The notes beneath the pieces are model-generated. The model saw only the letters and a program-made list of their open reading frames with translations. It was not told where the DNA came from and made no database searches. From NCBI RefSeq assembly GCF_031348265.1, contig NZ_CP133771.1, positions 8,680,001 to 8,744,000 of the forward strand: a stretch of DNA of 64,000 nucleotides. Reading direction: 5' to 3'. Positions 48,608 to 57,306 of the stretch are shown here, piece after piece (the first letter of the stretch is position 1; the number at the start of each line of letters is the position of its first letter). Made by a program: the position numbers and the translations under genes. This DNA comes from Streptomyces collinus (GTDB taxonomy: Bacteria > Actinomycetota > Actinomycetes > Streptomycetales > Streptomycetaceae).

Positions 48608-49225
48608 ATGACCTCAACCGGCTACTCTCTCACCGAGCATGATGATCAACCGCGTGCCCGCCTTCTGGAGCTGCTCGGCGCCATCGAACCCTGGGACGAC
48701 CTGGAGCGCACCCATCTGAAGACCGCGACGCAATGGATCGGCAGCGGCGCCCCGGTCTACCGGGTGCGCAAGCCGGACGTTCCCGCGATGCACTTGGTGA
48801 GCTACTTCGTCGTCCTCGACGACACCAGCGGTCGGCTGCTGCTCGTCGCGCACCGCAAGGCGGGCCTGTGGCTGCCGGCCGGCGGACACGTCGAGCCGGA
48901 GGAAGACCCGTGGGCCGCGGTGGTGCGTGAGTGCCGTGAGGAACTGGGCATCCAGGCCACGGCATCGACGATCACCGGCGAGCTCCCCTTCTTCCTCACC
49001 GTCACCGAGACTCGGGGGCAGGGGACGCACACCGACGTCTCGCTCTGGTACCTCCTCAACGCCGAGGCCGACACCATCACCTCCTACGACCAGGACGAGT
49101 TCGACGCGATCCGGTGGCTGACCGCCGAGCACGTGCTCGAGGAATCCGACGAGCTGCTCGATCCCCACATGCACCGCTTCACCCGCAAGCTGCAGCATGC
49201 CCGGGCAGGAAGGCACTGCGGGTAG
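48608..49225 (+). CDS. NUDIX hydrolase
   Basis: 205 residues. The complete Nudix box is GGHVEPEEDPWAAVVRECRE followed by ELGI (G-x5-E-x7-R-E-x2-E-E-x-G). It is preceded by the beta-strand VVLDDTSGRLLLVAHRKAGL. The N-terminal 50 residues (LLELLGAIEPWDDLERTHLK) match a subgroup that acts on nucleotide-type substrates. AGGA precedes ATG 48608. Confidence 0.92.
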   Translation: MTSTGYSLTEHDDQPRARLLELLGAIEPWDDLERTHLKTATQWIGSGAPVYRVRKPDVPAMHLVSYFVVLDDTSGRLLLVAHRKAGLWLPAGGHVEPEEDPWAAVVRECREELGIQATASTITGELPFFLTVTETRGQGTHTDVSLWYLLNAEADTITSYDQDEFDAIRWLTAEHVLEESDELLDPHMHRFTRKLQHARAGRHCG

Positions 49226-49535
49226 CCCCCCGGCCGTCCGCGGTGCTCCACGACGGTTCAACGCCGGGGCCGACACCGCCATCCCCTCAGGTCGAACGTC
49301 CGTGGGAGTCGCGGTCAGGCCCGGATCCGGCCCCGGCGCCATGGCCCGGTCCGCGCCCCTCGGGCGGCCTGCTCTACCCTCATGGGCATGGCCGGTGCGG
49401 TTTTCGGCTTGAGCGGCGATGCAATCAGGTCACGTGAGTCTTGTGAACACCGGGCCATGGCCCGGACAGAGGCGCTCGCACTCCCTGGGCCCAGTGGACC
49501 GCTGCACTCTACTGAATGCCTGTCAGGGAGGACCG
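49226..49535. other. Intergenic region before the PPOX gene
   Basis: No conserved coding sequence is seen. It should carry the promoter of the flavin/PLP-oxidase-like gene; the in-frame open stretch from 49419 is not conserved. Confidence 0.4.
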
Positions 49536-50207
49536 TTGCACCACGACGAGCGGGCAGAGCGGCCCGGAAGCCACGGAGAGCACCAGATCCAGCGTGATGT
49601 GGGCACCGTCGACCGCGCGGATCGGTTCTACGACGAACAGGTGCTGGACCGGCTCAACTCGCGTATGACGGAGTTTGTAGCCCGTCAGGAGATGTTCTTC
49701 CTCGCCACGGCGGACAGACACGGGGAGTGCGACAGCACGTTCCGGGCAGGACCGGCCGGTTTCCTCCAGGTGATCGACGCCGGGACCCTCGTATACCCGG
49801 AGTACCGCGGTAACGGGGTCATGGCCTCGCTCGGCAACATCCGTGAAAACCCCCACGTCGGCATCCTGATGATCGACTTCTCCCAGGACCGTATCGGTCT
49901 GCACGTCAACGGCCGCGCCCAGTTGGTCACCGACGAGGCCATGCGCAGCAAGTACCCCGGCCTCCCCGTCGATCCGGTCCCGGGCCGCCGTCCTCAGATG
50001 TGGGTGGAGGTCGAAGTCGAAGAGGCCTACATCCACTGCTCGAAGCACATACCTAGGCTGGTCAAGGCACCGCTGCGGCAGAGCGTCGACGGGACGCAAG
50101 GCGCGGCCGGTGAGGACGGGCAGGCCTGGGGCACGGACGACGTCAGGCGCAAGGGCGGCGACTACTTCGGAGCGGCGGCCCGACGACACGGGTTGGCTCC
50201 GCGCTGA
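49536..50207 (+). CDS. Pyridoxamine 5'-phosphate oxidase family protein
   Basis: 223 residues from TTG 49536, which has AGGGAGGA 3 nt upstream. The split-barrel flavin-binding domain is clear: RMTEFVARQEMFFLATADRH, DAGTLVYPEYRGNGVMASLG, NIRENPHVGILMIDF and RAQLV. VEVEVEEAYIHCSKHIPRL is the typical strand before the last loop. It belongs to the MSMEG_1071-like group whose substrate may be FMN, F420 or another small molecule. The last 40 residues are charged and unconserved. Confidence 0.88.
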   Translation: MHHDERAERPGSHGEHQIQRDVGTVDRADRFYDEQVLDRLNSRMTEFVARQEMFFLATADRHGECDSTFRAGPAGFLQVIDAGTLVYPEYRGNGVMASLGNIRENPHVGILMIDFSQDRIGLHVNGRAQLVTDEAMRSKYPGLPVDPVPGRRPQMWVEVEVEEAYIHCSKHIPRLVKAPLRQSVDGTQGAAGEDGQAWGTDDVRRKGGDYFGAAARRHGLAPR

Positions 50208-50329
50208 GACGGAACCTTCCAGCACCACCCCCACCAGGCGGCCGACGAGGCTCTGCCACGGCGTCTCGTCCCGGTGTTCCACCTCGCCGGCCCCCTTTGA
50301 GGCGGGCGCGGGCGCGGGGGCGGATCGGA

Positions 50330-50392
50330 GCGGGCGCCAGCCGCCCGCTGATGCGCGCGGACGATGGTGGAGTCCACCGAGGTGTCCCAGCC
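50330..50392 (-). pseudogene. IS5-family transposase remnant
   Basis: The minus strand reads GWDTSVDSTIVRAHQRAAGA R, which is the first Asp block (DST-x-x-RAHQHAAGA) of IS5/ISL-type DDE transposases. The following codons go out of register. No terminal inverted repeats are visible. Confidence 0.6.
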
Positions 50393-50515
50393 GGTGCAGA
50401 ATCGCGGCCTGCATGGCCGAAGCTCTGGACTTGCTCAAGAGGTGCTGCCGGTCAATGCATTGCTGGGCATACTGCGGGCAATCCGGGCGCAGCCGCCCGG
50501 CGGAGGGGGGACGTC

Positions 50516-50881
50516 ATGTTGATCGCAGTCGTATGCGTGGGCGTGTTCGTATTGGCGCTCGTATCGGTGATCACCTGGATGGTGCGCCGGGCATGGCGGC
50601 GCGCCTGGGACGATCTGAGCATGCGGGCAACCGGGTCCGGCTCGAGTGCCGGACCCGGCCATGGAGCATGGCCGACCGGTACCGGCACGTACAACGCGAC
50701 GACGGGGCATGCCTCTGGCAGCCCCGTAGACCACCCGTCCTGGTGGGAGGCGGGCGCGAGCGAGCATTCGTCGAGTGACTGCTCCGGCGGTGGTTCCTCG
50801 TCATGCGGCAGCTCGTCGACGTGCGGGAGCAGTTCGTCTTCATGCGGGAGCAGTTCGTCGTCCTGCAGCAGTTCCTGCTGA
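50516..50881 (+). CDS. Small membrane protein with a Cys/Ser repeat tail
   Basis: 121 residues. One N-terminal membrane helix (LIAVVCVGVFVLALVSVITW), a short basic stop (RRAWRRAW), a Gly/Ser/Thr linker, then a tail of about 37 residues composed almost only of Ser, Cys and Gly (SSCGSSSTCGSSSSSCGSSS). A GGAGGGG ribosome site precedes ATG 50516. No family is certain; some Streptomyces small membrane proteins have Gly/Cys tails. It could coordinate metal, be a cell-surface cross-linker or a lipidation target, but that is speculation. Confidence 0.65.
   Translation: MLIAVVCVGVFVLALVSVITWMVRRAWRRAWDDLSMRATGSGSSAGPGHGAWPTGTGTYNATTGHASGSPVDHPSWWEAGASEHSSSDCSGGGSSSCGSSSTCGSSSSSCGSSSSSCSSSC
50804..50881. 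repeat. Imperfect 18-21 bp repeats coding the Cys/Ser tail
   Basis: Units beginning TGCGGCAGCTC or TGCGGGAGCAGTTCGTC recur at 50804, 50822 and 50843, with a partial fourth. Each encodes a Cys-Gly-Ser-Ser type unit, so tail length may vary by slippage. Confidence 0.65.
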
Positions 50882-51023
50882 CCGGCGCCAGGACCCTCGC
50901 CGACCGGCGGATGTTTCGCGTCGCATGCGTCTATCGGCGCTCTCGGTGGCGCGACAGCGCAAGGATCAGAGCGATACGGCCACCCTGCACAGCGTGCTGT
51001 GAGCTCGCCCTCGACGGCGCGGC

Positions 51024-51314
51024 TCACCGATCGCCACCGAAGTGGTCGCGGATCTCATCGCTGCAGTCGTCCGCGCCGACCTTGCTGCGTGAGAAGGCCA
51101 GCACGCCGTCGTCCCTGCCTTGCTGCTTGGCCTCGGCCAACTGCCTCTCGATGTCCGCGATGTAGTCGGCGCACTCGGGGCTGACGGGCCTTTCGGGGCG
51201 CTGGTCCGGTGTCGAGGCGGCGTTCAGTCCGGCGGTGGCCGCTATGCCTGCCCCGCACAACAGCGCCCACACAGCGACCCACGTGCGGCGGCTCGTCCGT
51301 ATCGGCTTGGACAT
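51024..51314 (-). CDS. Small secreted or membrane-anchored protein
   Basis: 96 residues. An N-terminal hydrophobic helix (TWVAVWALLCGAGIAATAGL) is followed by a soluble helix-rich part with two cysteines (PECADYIADIERQLAEAKQQ, VGADDCSDEIRDHF). It is likely exported or anchored. No family recognised. Confidence 0.7.
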   Translation of the reverse strand: MSKPIRTSRRTWVAVWALLCGAGIAATAGLNAASTPDQRPERPVSPECADYIADIERQLAEAKQQGRDDGVLAFSRSKVGADDCSDEIRDHFGGDR

Positions 51315-51880
51315 CCAGACATTCTATGGGCGGCACCGCTCCCGAGGTGAGGCCCGGCAGAATCCGGTCATGGACATCGCAGGTATCGACAGTTGAAGCA
51401 GTTCTCACCCGCATCGGGCCGTCCACGGCACGGTCGGGCTCTGGTCGGCCCACTACGAAGAGACGCAAGGGGCCGCCGGGGGAGCGGGCCGCCCGCACGC
51501 CGGACGGGCAGGCCGCCGGCCGCGCGAGCCCGCCCGAGGCGCAAGGTGCCACCGCCGTTGTCCGAGCTGCGCCACGGCCGACGCGATCGGCGATCGGTTC
51601 CAACAGCGACCCGTGTCAGATCCGTCCATGCCCGCCCCTACGGCGGAAGCCCCTCGCTGCCGAGTCTCACCTCGTACACGGCGTCTCCCGAACCCGGGTC
51701 GCGGCACCGGGTCCCGAACCCGGGTCGCGGCACCGGGTCCCGACACCGGGCCGCGGCGCCGGCACAGACCCATCTCATCGATCGGCGTCGGTCGCCGGTC
51801 GATCTCCCCGGAGCGCGCTCATTCGTGCTCCTCGTCCGCGCCCGGCCGTGGGCCCGCGATGGTCGCCATGTCGTTCCGGC
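51315..51880. other. Region with tandem repeats, no supported gene
   Basis: I find no conserved protein on either strand. The only structure is the 26-bp tandem repeat at 51687-51764, about 120-190 bp beyond the 3' end of the RNase J gene. Confidence 0.45.
51687..51764. repeat. 26-bp tandem repeat, two perfect copies plus one degenerate
   Basis: Copies occupy 51687-51712, 51713-51738 and (degenerate) 51739-51764. Each begins CCCGAACCCGGGTCGCGG and contains a CCCGGG palindrome. No spacers separate the copies, so it is not CRISPR-like. Confidence 0.75.
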
Positions 51881-53566
51881 TCAGGCGTCGATGATGACCG
51901 GGATGACCAGCGGCCTGCGACGGTGGGTGCGGAACGCCCAGTTGGCCACGGCCCGGGCGATGAGCTGTTCGAGCTGGTGAGCGTCGCCGACGCCCTCTTG
52001 GGCTGCGTTGCCCAACGTCTTCTCGATGACGGGGATGACGGGCTCGAAGGTGGTCTCGTCGTGGACGAAGCCGCGGGCCAGGAAGTCGGGAGCCTCGGCC
52101 AGGGCGCCGGTGTCGGCGTCGACGATGGCCACGACGGTGACGACGCCTTCCTCGGCCAGGGTGAGGCGGTCCTTGAGGGAGGCCTCCGTCGCGCCCCCGA
52201 CCTCCATCCCGTCCACGTAGACGTTGCCTGCGGGCACCTTGCCGGTGATGGCGGCGCGACCGTCGACGAGGTCGACGACGACACCGTCCTCGGCGATGAC
52301 GACCCGCTCGGGGTCCACGCCGGTCCGGATGGCGAGGTCGGCGTTGGCCCGCAGGTGACGGAACTCGCCGTGGACGGGCATGACGTTACGGGGGCGGACG
52401 ATGTTGTAGCAGTAGACGAGCTCCCCGGCGCTGGCGTGGCCGGAGACGTGCACCTTGGCGTTGCCCTTGTGGACGACGTTGGCGCCCCACCGGGTCAGGC
52501 CGTTGATGACCCGGTAGATGGCGTTCTCGTTGCCGGGGATGAGGGAACTGGCGAGCAGGACGGTGTCGCCCTTGCCGATGCGGATCGAGTGGTCGCGGTT
52601 GGCCATCCGGGACAGTGCTGCCATGGGTTCGCCCTGGGAGCCCGTGCACACCAGGGTGACCCGGTGGTCCGGCAGCTTCTCCAGCTCCTTGGCGTTCACG
52701 ATCAGGCCGGACGGAACCTTGAGATAGCCCAGGTCGCGGGCGATGCCCATGTTGCGGACCATCGAGCGGCCCACGAAGGCCACCTTGCGGCCGTGCTCGT
52801 GGGCGGCGTCCAGGACCTGCTGGATGCGGTGTACGTGGCTGGCGAAGCTGGAGACGATCACACGCCGCGGCGCCGTGCGCATCACCTGCTCGATCGCGGG
52901 GTTCAGCTCCCGTTCGGAGGTGGTGAAGCCGGGGACCTCGGCGTTGGTGGAGTCGGTGAGGAAGAGGTCCACCCCCTCCTCACCGAGTCGGGCGAAGGCG
53001 CGCAGGTCGGTGATCCGGTCGTCCAGCGGGAACTGGTCCATCTTGAAGTCGCCGGTGTGCAGCACCAGCCCGGCTGCGGTACGCAGGGCCACCGCGAGGC
53101 TGTCCGGGATGGAGTGGTTGACGGCCACGAACTCGCAGTCGAAGGGGCCGAAACCACGCCGGTCGCCCTCGCGTACGCGCACCGAGCGGGGCCTGATCCC
53201 GTGCTCCTTGAGTTTGGCCTCCAGGAAGGCCAGGGTGAGCTTCGAGCCGACGACGGGAATGTCCGTCCGCTCCCGCAGCAGATAGGGCACGCCGCCGATG
53301 TGGTCTTCGTGGCCGTGGGTGAGGACGATGGCCACGATGTCGTCGAGGCGGTCCCTGATCGAGGTGAAGTCCGGCAGGATCACGTCCACGCCGGGCTGGT
53401 TCTCCTCAGGGAACAGCACCCCGCAGTCCACGATCAGCAGTTTGCCGGCGTGCTCGAAGACGGTCATGTTGCGACCGATCTCGCCCAGGCCGCCGAGTGC
53501 GACGACACGCAAGCCTCCGGCCGGCAGGGGAGGGGCGGCCTTCAAGTTGGGGTGCGGATGACTCAT
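51881..53566 (-). CDS. rnj: Ribonuclease J
   Basis: 561 residues, the full RNase J length. Metallo-beta-lactamase/beta-CASP enzyme that matures and degrades RNA with 5'-exo and endo activity. The zinc motif is HGHEDH at residues 84-89, with further ligands in VAVNHSIPDS, LHTGDFKMDQ and VSGHASAGELVY. The beta-CASP part contains FASHVHRIQQVLDAA and VGRSMVRNMGIARDLG. The C-terminal domain is complete. Compared with the RNase J that normally sits near dapA in Streptomyces, many positions differ (for example KLLIVDCGVLFPEENQPGVD), and no dapA neighbour is present, so this may be a second copy. Confidence 0.93.
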   Translation of the reverse strand: MSHPHPNLKAAPPLPAGGLRVVALGGLGEIGRNMTVFEHAGKLLIVDCGVLFPEENQPGVDVILPDFTSIRDRLDDIVAIVLTHGHEDHIGGVPYLLRERTDIPVVGSKLTLAFLEAKLKEHGIRPRSVRVREGDRRGFGPFDCEFVAVNHSIPDSLAVALRTAAGLVLHTGDFKMDQFPLDDRITDLRAFARLGEEGVDLFLTDSTNAEVPGFTTSERELNPAIEQVMRTAPRRVIVSSFASHVHRIQQVLDAAHEHGRKVAFVGRSMVRNMGIARDLGYLKVPSGLIVNAKELEKLPDHRVTLVCTGSQGEPMAALSRMANRDHSIRIGKGDTVLLASSLIPGNENAIYRVINGLTRWGANVVHKGNAKVHVSGHASAGELVYCYNIVRPRNVMPVHGEFRHLRANADLAIRTGVDPERVVIAEDGVVVDLVDGRAAITGKVPAGNVYVDGMEVGGATEASLKDRLTLAEEGVVTVVAIVDADTGALAEAPDFLARGFVHDETTFEPVIPVIEKTLGNAAQEGVGDAHQLEQLIARAVANWAFRTHRRRPLVIPVIIDA

Positions 53567-53900
53567 ACCCCGACGCTACCGGAGAGCCCGTTGAAATGAT
53601 CGACTGCCTGCCCCGTGACACGGTCCTCCCGGCGAACCCCGAGGGACCTCGTTCCCGTCCTGAGCCTCCGTGCCGGTCGCCGCCTTCCGGGGCATCAAGA
53701 GGCTCTGAGTCCGACAGCGCACGGCACCGCGCACCTTCGGGCTGGCTGGTGAGCTCACATGCAGAGCCCGACCCCTCCGCATCGCCTCGGACCGCCCGCT
53801 GACCGGAAAGCGCGGGTCCACGCGATGCGCCTCCCTACGATGCCCCTGTGTGGTCATAGGTTGACGGACCGTCATACGCCGCCGGGGGGCTGGAGGACAT
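53567..53900. promoter_or_regulatory. Divergent promoter region of RNase J and EamA genes
   Basis: No gene is supported in these 334 bp. It contains the palindrome TGACGGACCGTCA at 53862-53874, 26 bp before the EamA GTG. Confidence 0.5.
53862..53874. promoter_or_regulatory. Palindrome TGACGG-A-CCGTCA upstream of the EamA gene
   Basis: Perfect 6-bp arms around a single base. Its position just upstream of the ribosome site suits a repressor site; it also overlaps a TTGACGG stretch that could be a -35-like element. Confidence 0.45.
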
Positions 53901-54845
53901 GTGAACGCTCGGGAGGCGCGAGCCGGCGCCGCGGCGCCGGAGACGACGCACGACGCCGCGCCGAACCCGGCGCGCCAGCTCAGGGCCACCGCGATCGGCG
54001 CCGGAGCCGTACTGCTGTGGGCGTCGCTGGCCCTGTTCACCACGCTCACCGGGCGGATTCCGCCGTTCCAGCTCACCGCGATGGCGTTCGCGGTGGGCGG
54101 CGTCCTCGGACTGCCCCGGGCGCTGCGCGGCGGCGGAACGCTCGTCCGTGCGGTGCCCCGCGGGGCCTGGGTCCTGGGTGTCGGCGGCCTGTTCGGTTAC
54201 CACTTCTTCTACTTCGTGGCGCTGCGCAACGCGCCCGCGGTGGACGCCGGCCTCATCGCCTATCTGTGGCCGCTGCTGATCGTCGTGTTCTCCGCGCTGC
54301 TGCCGGGCGAACGGCTGCGCTGGTGGCACGCGGCGGGCGCGGTGCTCGGCCTCGGCGGCACCTTCCTGCTGGTCACGGGCGGGCAGGGCGTCCAGCTCCG
54401 CGGCGAGTACCTGCCCGGGTACGCGGCAGCCGCCGTCTGCGCGATGGTGTGGTCGGCGTACTCGGTGGCCAACCGGCGCTATCCGAGAGTCCCGACGGAC
54501 ATGGTGGCGTTCTTCTGCCTGGCCACCGCGGTGCTCGCGGCCGTCTGCCATCTGCTGTTCGAGGACACGGTCCGGCCCGACGGCGGCCAGTGGCTCGCGG
54601 TGCTCGCTCTGGGCCTCGGCCCGGTCGGCGGCGCTTTCTACCTCTGGGACCACGGCACCAAGCACGGCGACATCCGGCTCCTGGGAACCCTGTCGTACTT
54701 CGCCCCGTTGCTGTCCACCGCCCTGCTGATCGCGACGGGACGGGCCGACGCGAGCTGGCCCGTCGCCGCCGCCTGTGTGCTGATCACCGGTGGCGCCATG
54801 CTCGCCTCGGCGGACGCGCTGCGTGCGGCGCGCCGCCGTGGCTGA
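53901..54845 (+). CDS. EamA/DMT-family exporter (YddG-like)
   Basis: 314 residues with ten hydrophobic segments in two five-helix repeats (RATAIGAGAVLLWASLALFT ... GYAAAAVCAMVWSAYSVANR). LFGYHFFYFVALRNAPAVDA and LIAYLWPLLIVVFSALLPGE are signatures of aromatic amino acid exporters of the YddG group. GGAGGACAT precedes the GTG start. It ends 27 bp from the 3' end of the convergent radical SAM gene; a shared function is possible but not shown. Confidence 0.9.
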   Translation: MNAREARAGAAAPETTHDAAPNPARQLRATAIGAGAVLLWASLALFTTLTGRIPPFQLTAMAFAVGGVLGLPRALRGGGTLVRAVPRGAWVLGVGGLFGYHFFYFVALRNAPAVDAGLIAYLWPLLIVVFSALLPGERLRWWHAAGAVLGLGGTFLLVTGGQGVQLRGEYLPGYAAAAVCAMVWSAYSVANRRYPRVPTDMVAFFCLATAVLAAVCHLLFEDTVRPDGGQWLAVLALGLGPVGGAFYLWDHGTKHGDIRLLGTLSYFAPLLSTALLIATGRADASWPVAAACVLITGGAMLASADALRAARRRG

Positions 54846-54872
54846 GCCGGTCGCGACCGCGTCCCGAGGCCG

Positions 54873-56678
54873 TCAGGCGTCCACGGGCCAGGTCCCGCGG
54901 CGGACCATTTCGGTCACCTTGTCGGCGCCGTTGGCGCGCACCAACAGCTCCAGCCGCATGCGCTCGATGTCCTCCGCGCTCCACCCCTCCGTCGCCATGG
55001 TCCCCTTCTCGTGCGACCAGCCGTTGTCGTAGTGCCGTACGACGTAGTCCTTCTGGAAGTCCCACATCTTGGTGCCAGGAAGCGGGGTCACGATGAAGGG
55101 GTTGGCGTACGCCATCCCGTGGCCCATGAGCGTGACCGCGTAGTCGATGGTCTTCTCGATCTGCTCCAGCGACTCGATGTACGGCTCGCCCCCGGGCCGC
55201 TCGGGCGGATTGACGAAGCCGAGCATGAATCCGCCGGTGACCTGGATGCCGTACTCCGTGAACATCTCCACGATCTCGCCGGTGGCCTTCTGGAAGGCGT
55301 TGAGGCGGGGCTTGCCGGACTGCTCGAGGCTGTCCTCGTTGGCGCTCTCCACGGCGAGGTAGACGCTGTAGCAGCCGCCGTCGGCCATCGCCCTGATGAG
55401 GTCGCGGCAGGTCAGCCCGGAACGCATCGCGGAGAGGACGTTGCGGAAGTTGGGGTTGCGCCGCTCGGCGTCGTCCATGCCGTTGGCGAACTCCTCGCCC
55501 AGGTGCAGCAGGACGAGGTTGAACAGGCTCAGGCCGCCCTCCTCCACCCACGGCAGGTCGTGCTTGCGCAGCAGTTCGAAGACACGCATGGCGTACAGCG
55601 GGTCGTGCAGGAGATGGTCGTCCTCGATGAGTACCTCGGTCACACCCTGCTTGGTGATCTCGGCGAGGTGCAGGTCGAACCAGTCGGTGCCGAGTGCCCG
55701 CCAAGGGCCGTTCACCATCGGGATGTAGCAGAAGTCGCAGCCCACGTTGCAGCCGATGGTCGAGAAGATCTGCGCCCAGGAACCGTGCTCGCGCACCCGT
55801 TTCCCCGACGAGTGGTACGCCTGCTCGTACTGGCGCATGTCCAGCATCCCGAAGTCGGGCAGCGGCATCATGCCGAGCCGCTGGTCCAGCCCCTGCCGCT
55901 TCGGCAGGATGCGCATGTACGGCGACTTGGCGGTGGTCCGCACCACGGCGAGGTCGGCCCGCCGGTAGGCGACGCCGGGCACCGCGTCGAGGTCACCGCC
56001 CTCCTCGGTCAGTGCCTGCAGCAACGCGGTGAAGGTCTGGTCGGCCTCGTTGATGACGACGTGGTCGAAGGGGGAGTCCGGTACGGCGTACTGCCAGTCC
56101 CCGCTGGGATGGGCTCCGCCCGTGACCGTCACGATCGCCGGGTCGATGTCCTTGACCAGGTCGGCCAGGGCGCGCGCGTTGCCCCACTGGACCGTGTAGA
56201 TGCACTGGACGCCGACGACGTCCGGCTCGAACTCCTCGATGATCGCGCGTAGTTGGGAATCGTCGAGGCCGTAGCGGACCAGGCTGCTGCCGGCGCCGAG
56301 GTCTACGAGCCGGCGTTCCTGCTCCCAGCCGGCGAAGGGCGAGTCGACGATGCGGACGTCGAAGCCGGCGAGGCGGGCGTTGGCCGCGATGCGCAGAAGC
56401 CCGATCGGAGTGCCGGCGCGCTTCATGACCTCGAAGGTGTCCAGGCCGAGGGCCCGGAAGCTGCTGCGCTCGGGCGAGGGTTCCACGACCCGCGTGTAGG
56501 AGGGGACGACGAGCAGAACGCGGGGCGCCTCACCACGGGCGCGCCGCCGGGTGCCGGAGACCGAGGTGCGCAGGGAGGGCCTGCCCAGATGCCGCAGGTG
56601 TGGGCGCTGCGGGGCGCTGGAGAACTTGACGACCGGATTCTCGACCACCACGGGTAAGGGGGGTACGGCTTGAGTCAC
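54873..56678 (-). CDS. B12-binding radical SAM enzyme of unknown substrate
   Basis: 601 residues from GTG 56678, which has AAGGAG 6 nt upstream. After a 50-residue lead comes a cobalamin-binding-like Rossmann domain (APRVLLVVPSYTRVVEP, VGLQ-type VVGVQCIYTVQWGNA, VTVTGGAHPSGDW, at about 54-230). The radical SAM barrel follows, with the cluster motif C310-x3-C314-x2-C317 (TIGCNVGCDFCYIP) and conserved blocks VTEVLIEDDHLLHDP, SVYLAVESANEDSL and QVTGGFMLGF. The FeS motif and B12 domain make a methyltransferase or C-C bond enzyme likely. I know no closely matching characterised enzyme. The gene stands alone except for the convergent exporter. Confidence 0.88.
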   Translation of the reverse strand: MTQAVPPLPVVVENPVVKFSSAPQRPHLRHLGRPSLRTSVSGTRRRARGEAPRVLLVVPSYTRVVEPSPERSSFRALGLDTFEVMKRAGTPIGLLRIAANARLAGFDVRIVDSPFAGWEQERRLVDLGAGSSLVRYGLDDSQLRAIIEEFEPDVVGVQCIYTVQWGNARALADLVKDIDPAIVTVTGGAHPSGDWQYAVPDSPFDHVVINEADQTFTALLQALTEEGGDLDAVPGVAYRRADLAVVRTTAKSPYMRILPKRQGLDQRLGMMPLPDFGMLDMRQYEQAYHSSGKRVREHGSWAQIFSTIGCNVGCDFCYIPMVNGPWRALGTDWFDLHLAEITKQGVTEVLIEDDHLLHDPLYAMRVFELLRKHDLPWVEEGGLSLFNLVLLHLGEEFANGMDDAERRNPNFRNVLSAMRSGLTCRDLIRAMADGGCYSVYLAVESANEDSLEQSGKPRLNAFQKATGEIVEMFTEYGIQVTGGFMLGFVNPPERPGGEPYIESLEQIEKTIDYAVTLMGHGMAYANPFIVTPLPGTKMWDFQKDYVVRHYDNGWSHEKGTMATEGWSAEDIERMRLELLVRANGADKVTEMVRRGTWPVDA

Positions 56679-57306
56679 GAGCGCTCCTTCTGACCGGTTG
56701 ACCAACCTCGGACGGATGCGAACGGGAGTTCGCTCGCCATCGTGGCGTGCCTCACACTGTCGCGAGGGCATTCCCTCAGAAATGGCGTGAAGCGGGCCCT
56801 CGGGTCGAACCGGGGGAGACGTGGCAGGAGGCGCCACTTGCTCCGTAAGCGTGCTCCCCGCGGCGATGAGGCGTGCGGTTACCACGGGCTCGCCGGTCCG
56901 CGTCCGCATCCAGGCGGACCAGGCGGACTGAGAATCGCAATGCCGGGCGCGTACGCCCGATGGGACCTGCGTGCGGCTGCTGCCCGTCTACCCCACGCGG
57001 GAACGTGGGAGCACCTTCCGAGAAACGCGTGGCCGCACCGGCACCGGGGCCAGGCTGTATGACCAACGTCTCTACGGAATCAGGGTCATTCGCACGACGC
57101 GGATGATGTCCGGCGGGCGTCGGTATGTCGTGACTTCCACGCTACGACGACGCACATCGCCATGGGGGTGGGGGGTTGAGCTTGTACCCCCATAAGCCCG
57201 CCCTGCCACGCCTTGCGCAGAAGCGGTCTCCTGGAATCGCGCCTCGGCCACGACACCACCGGCCGTCGCGCTCTTTCCCCCGCCGATCGAATATGAGGTC
57301 CCCTCC
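56679..57306. other. Upstream region of the radical SAM gene
   Basis: No supported gene in 628 bp. The radical SAM frame remains open to 56909 but without conservation. An inverted repeat GCGAAC-GGGA-GTTCGC at 56718-56733 lies 40 bp upstream of the radical SAM start and may be an operator. Confidence 0.5.
56718..56733. promoter_or_regulatory. Inverted repeat GCGAAC-N4-GTTCGC
   Basis: Perfect 6-bp arms with a 4-bp centre, placed at promoter distance from the radical SAM gene. No adjacent regulator explains it. Confidence 0.45.

Noticed and set aside
50452..51027. Minus-strand frame with acidic ELLPHEDELLPHVDEL repeats
   Set aside because: The repeat is the reverse complement of the Cys/Ser tail repeats of the plus-strand gene, which has the ribosome site and membrane helix.
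51687..51764. Possible CRISPR array
   Set aside because: The repeats are directly adjacent with no spacers and there are no cas genes.
51209..53599. A 796-codon plus-strand frame
   Set aside because: It is antisense to RNase J and contains no conserved motif.
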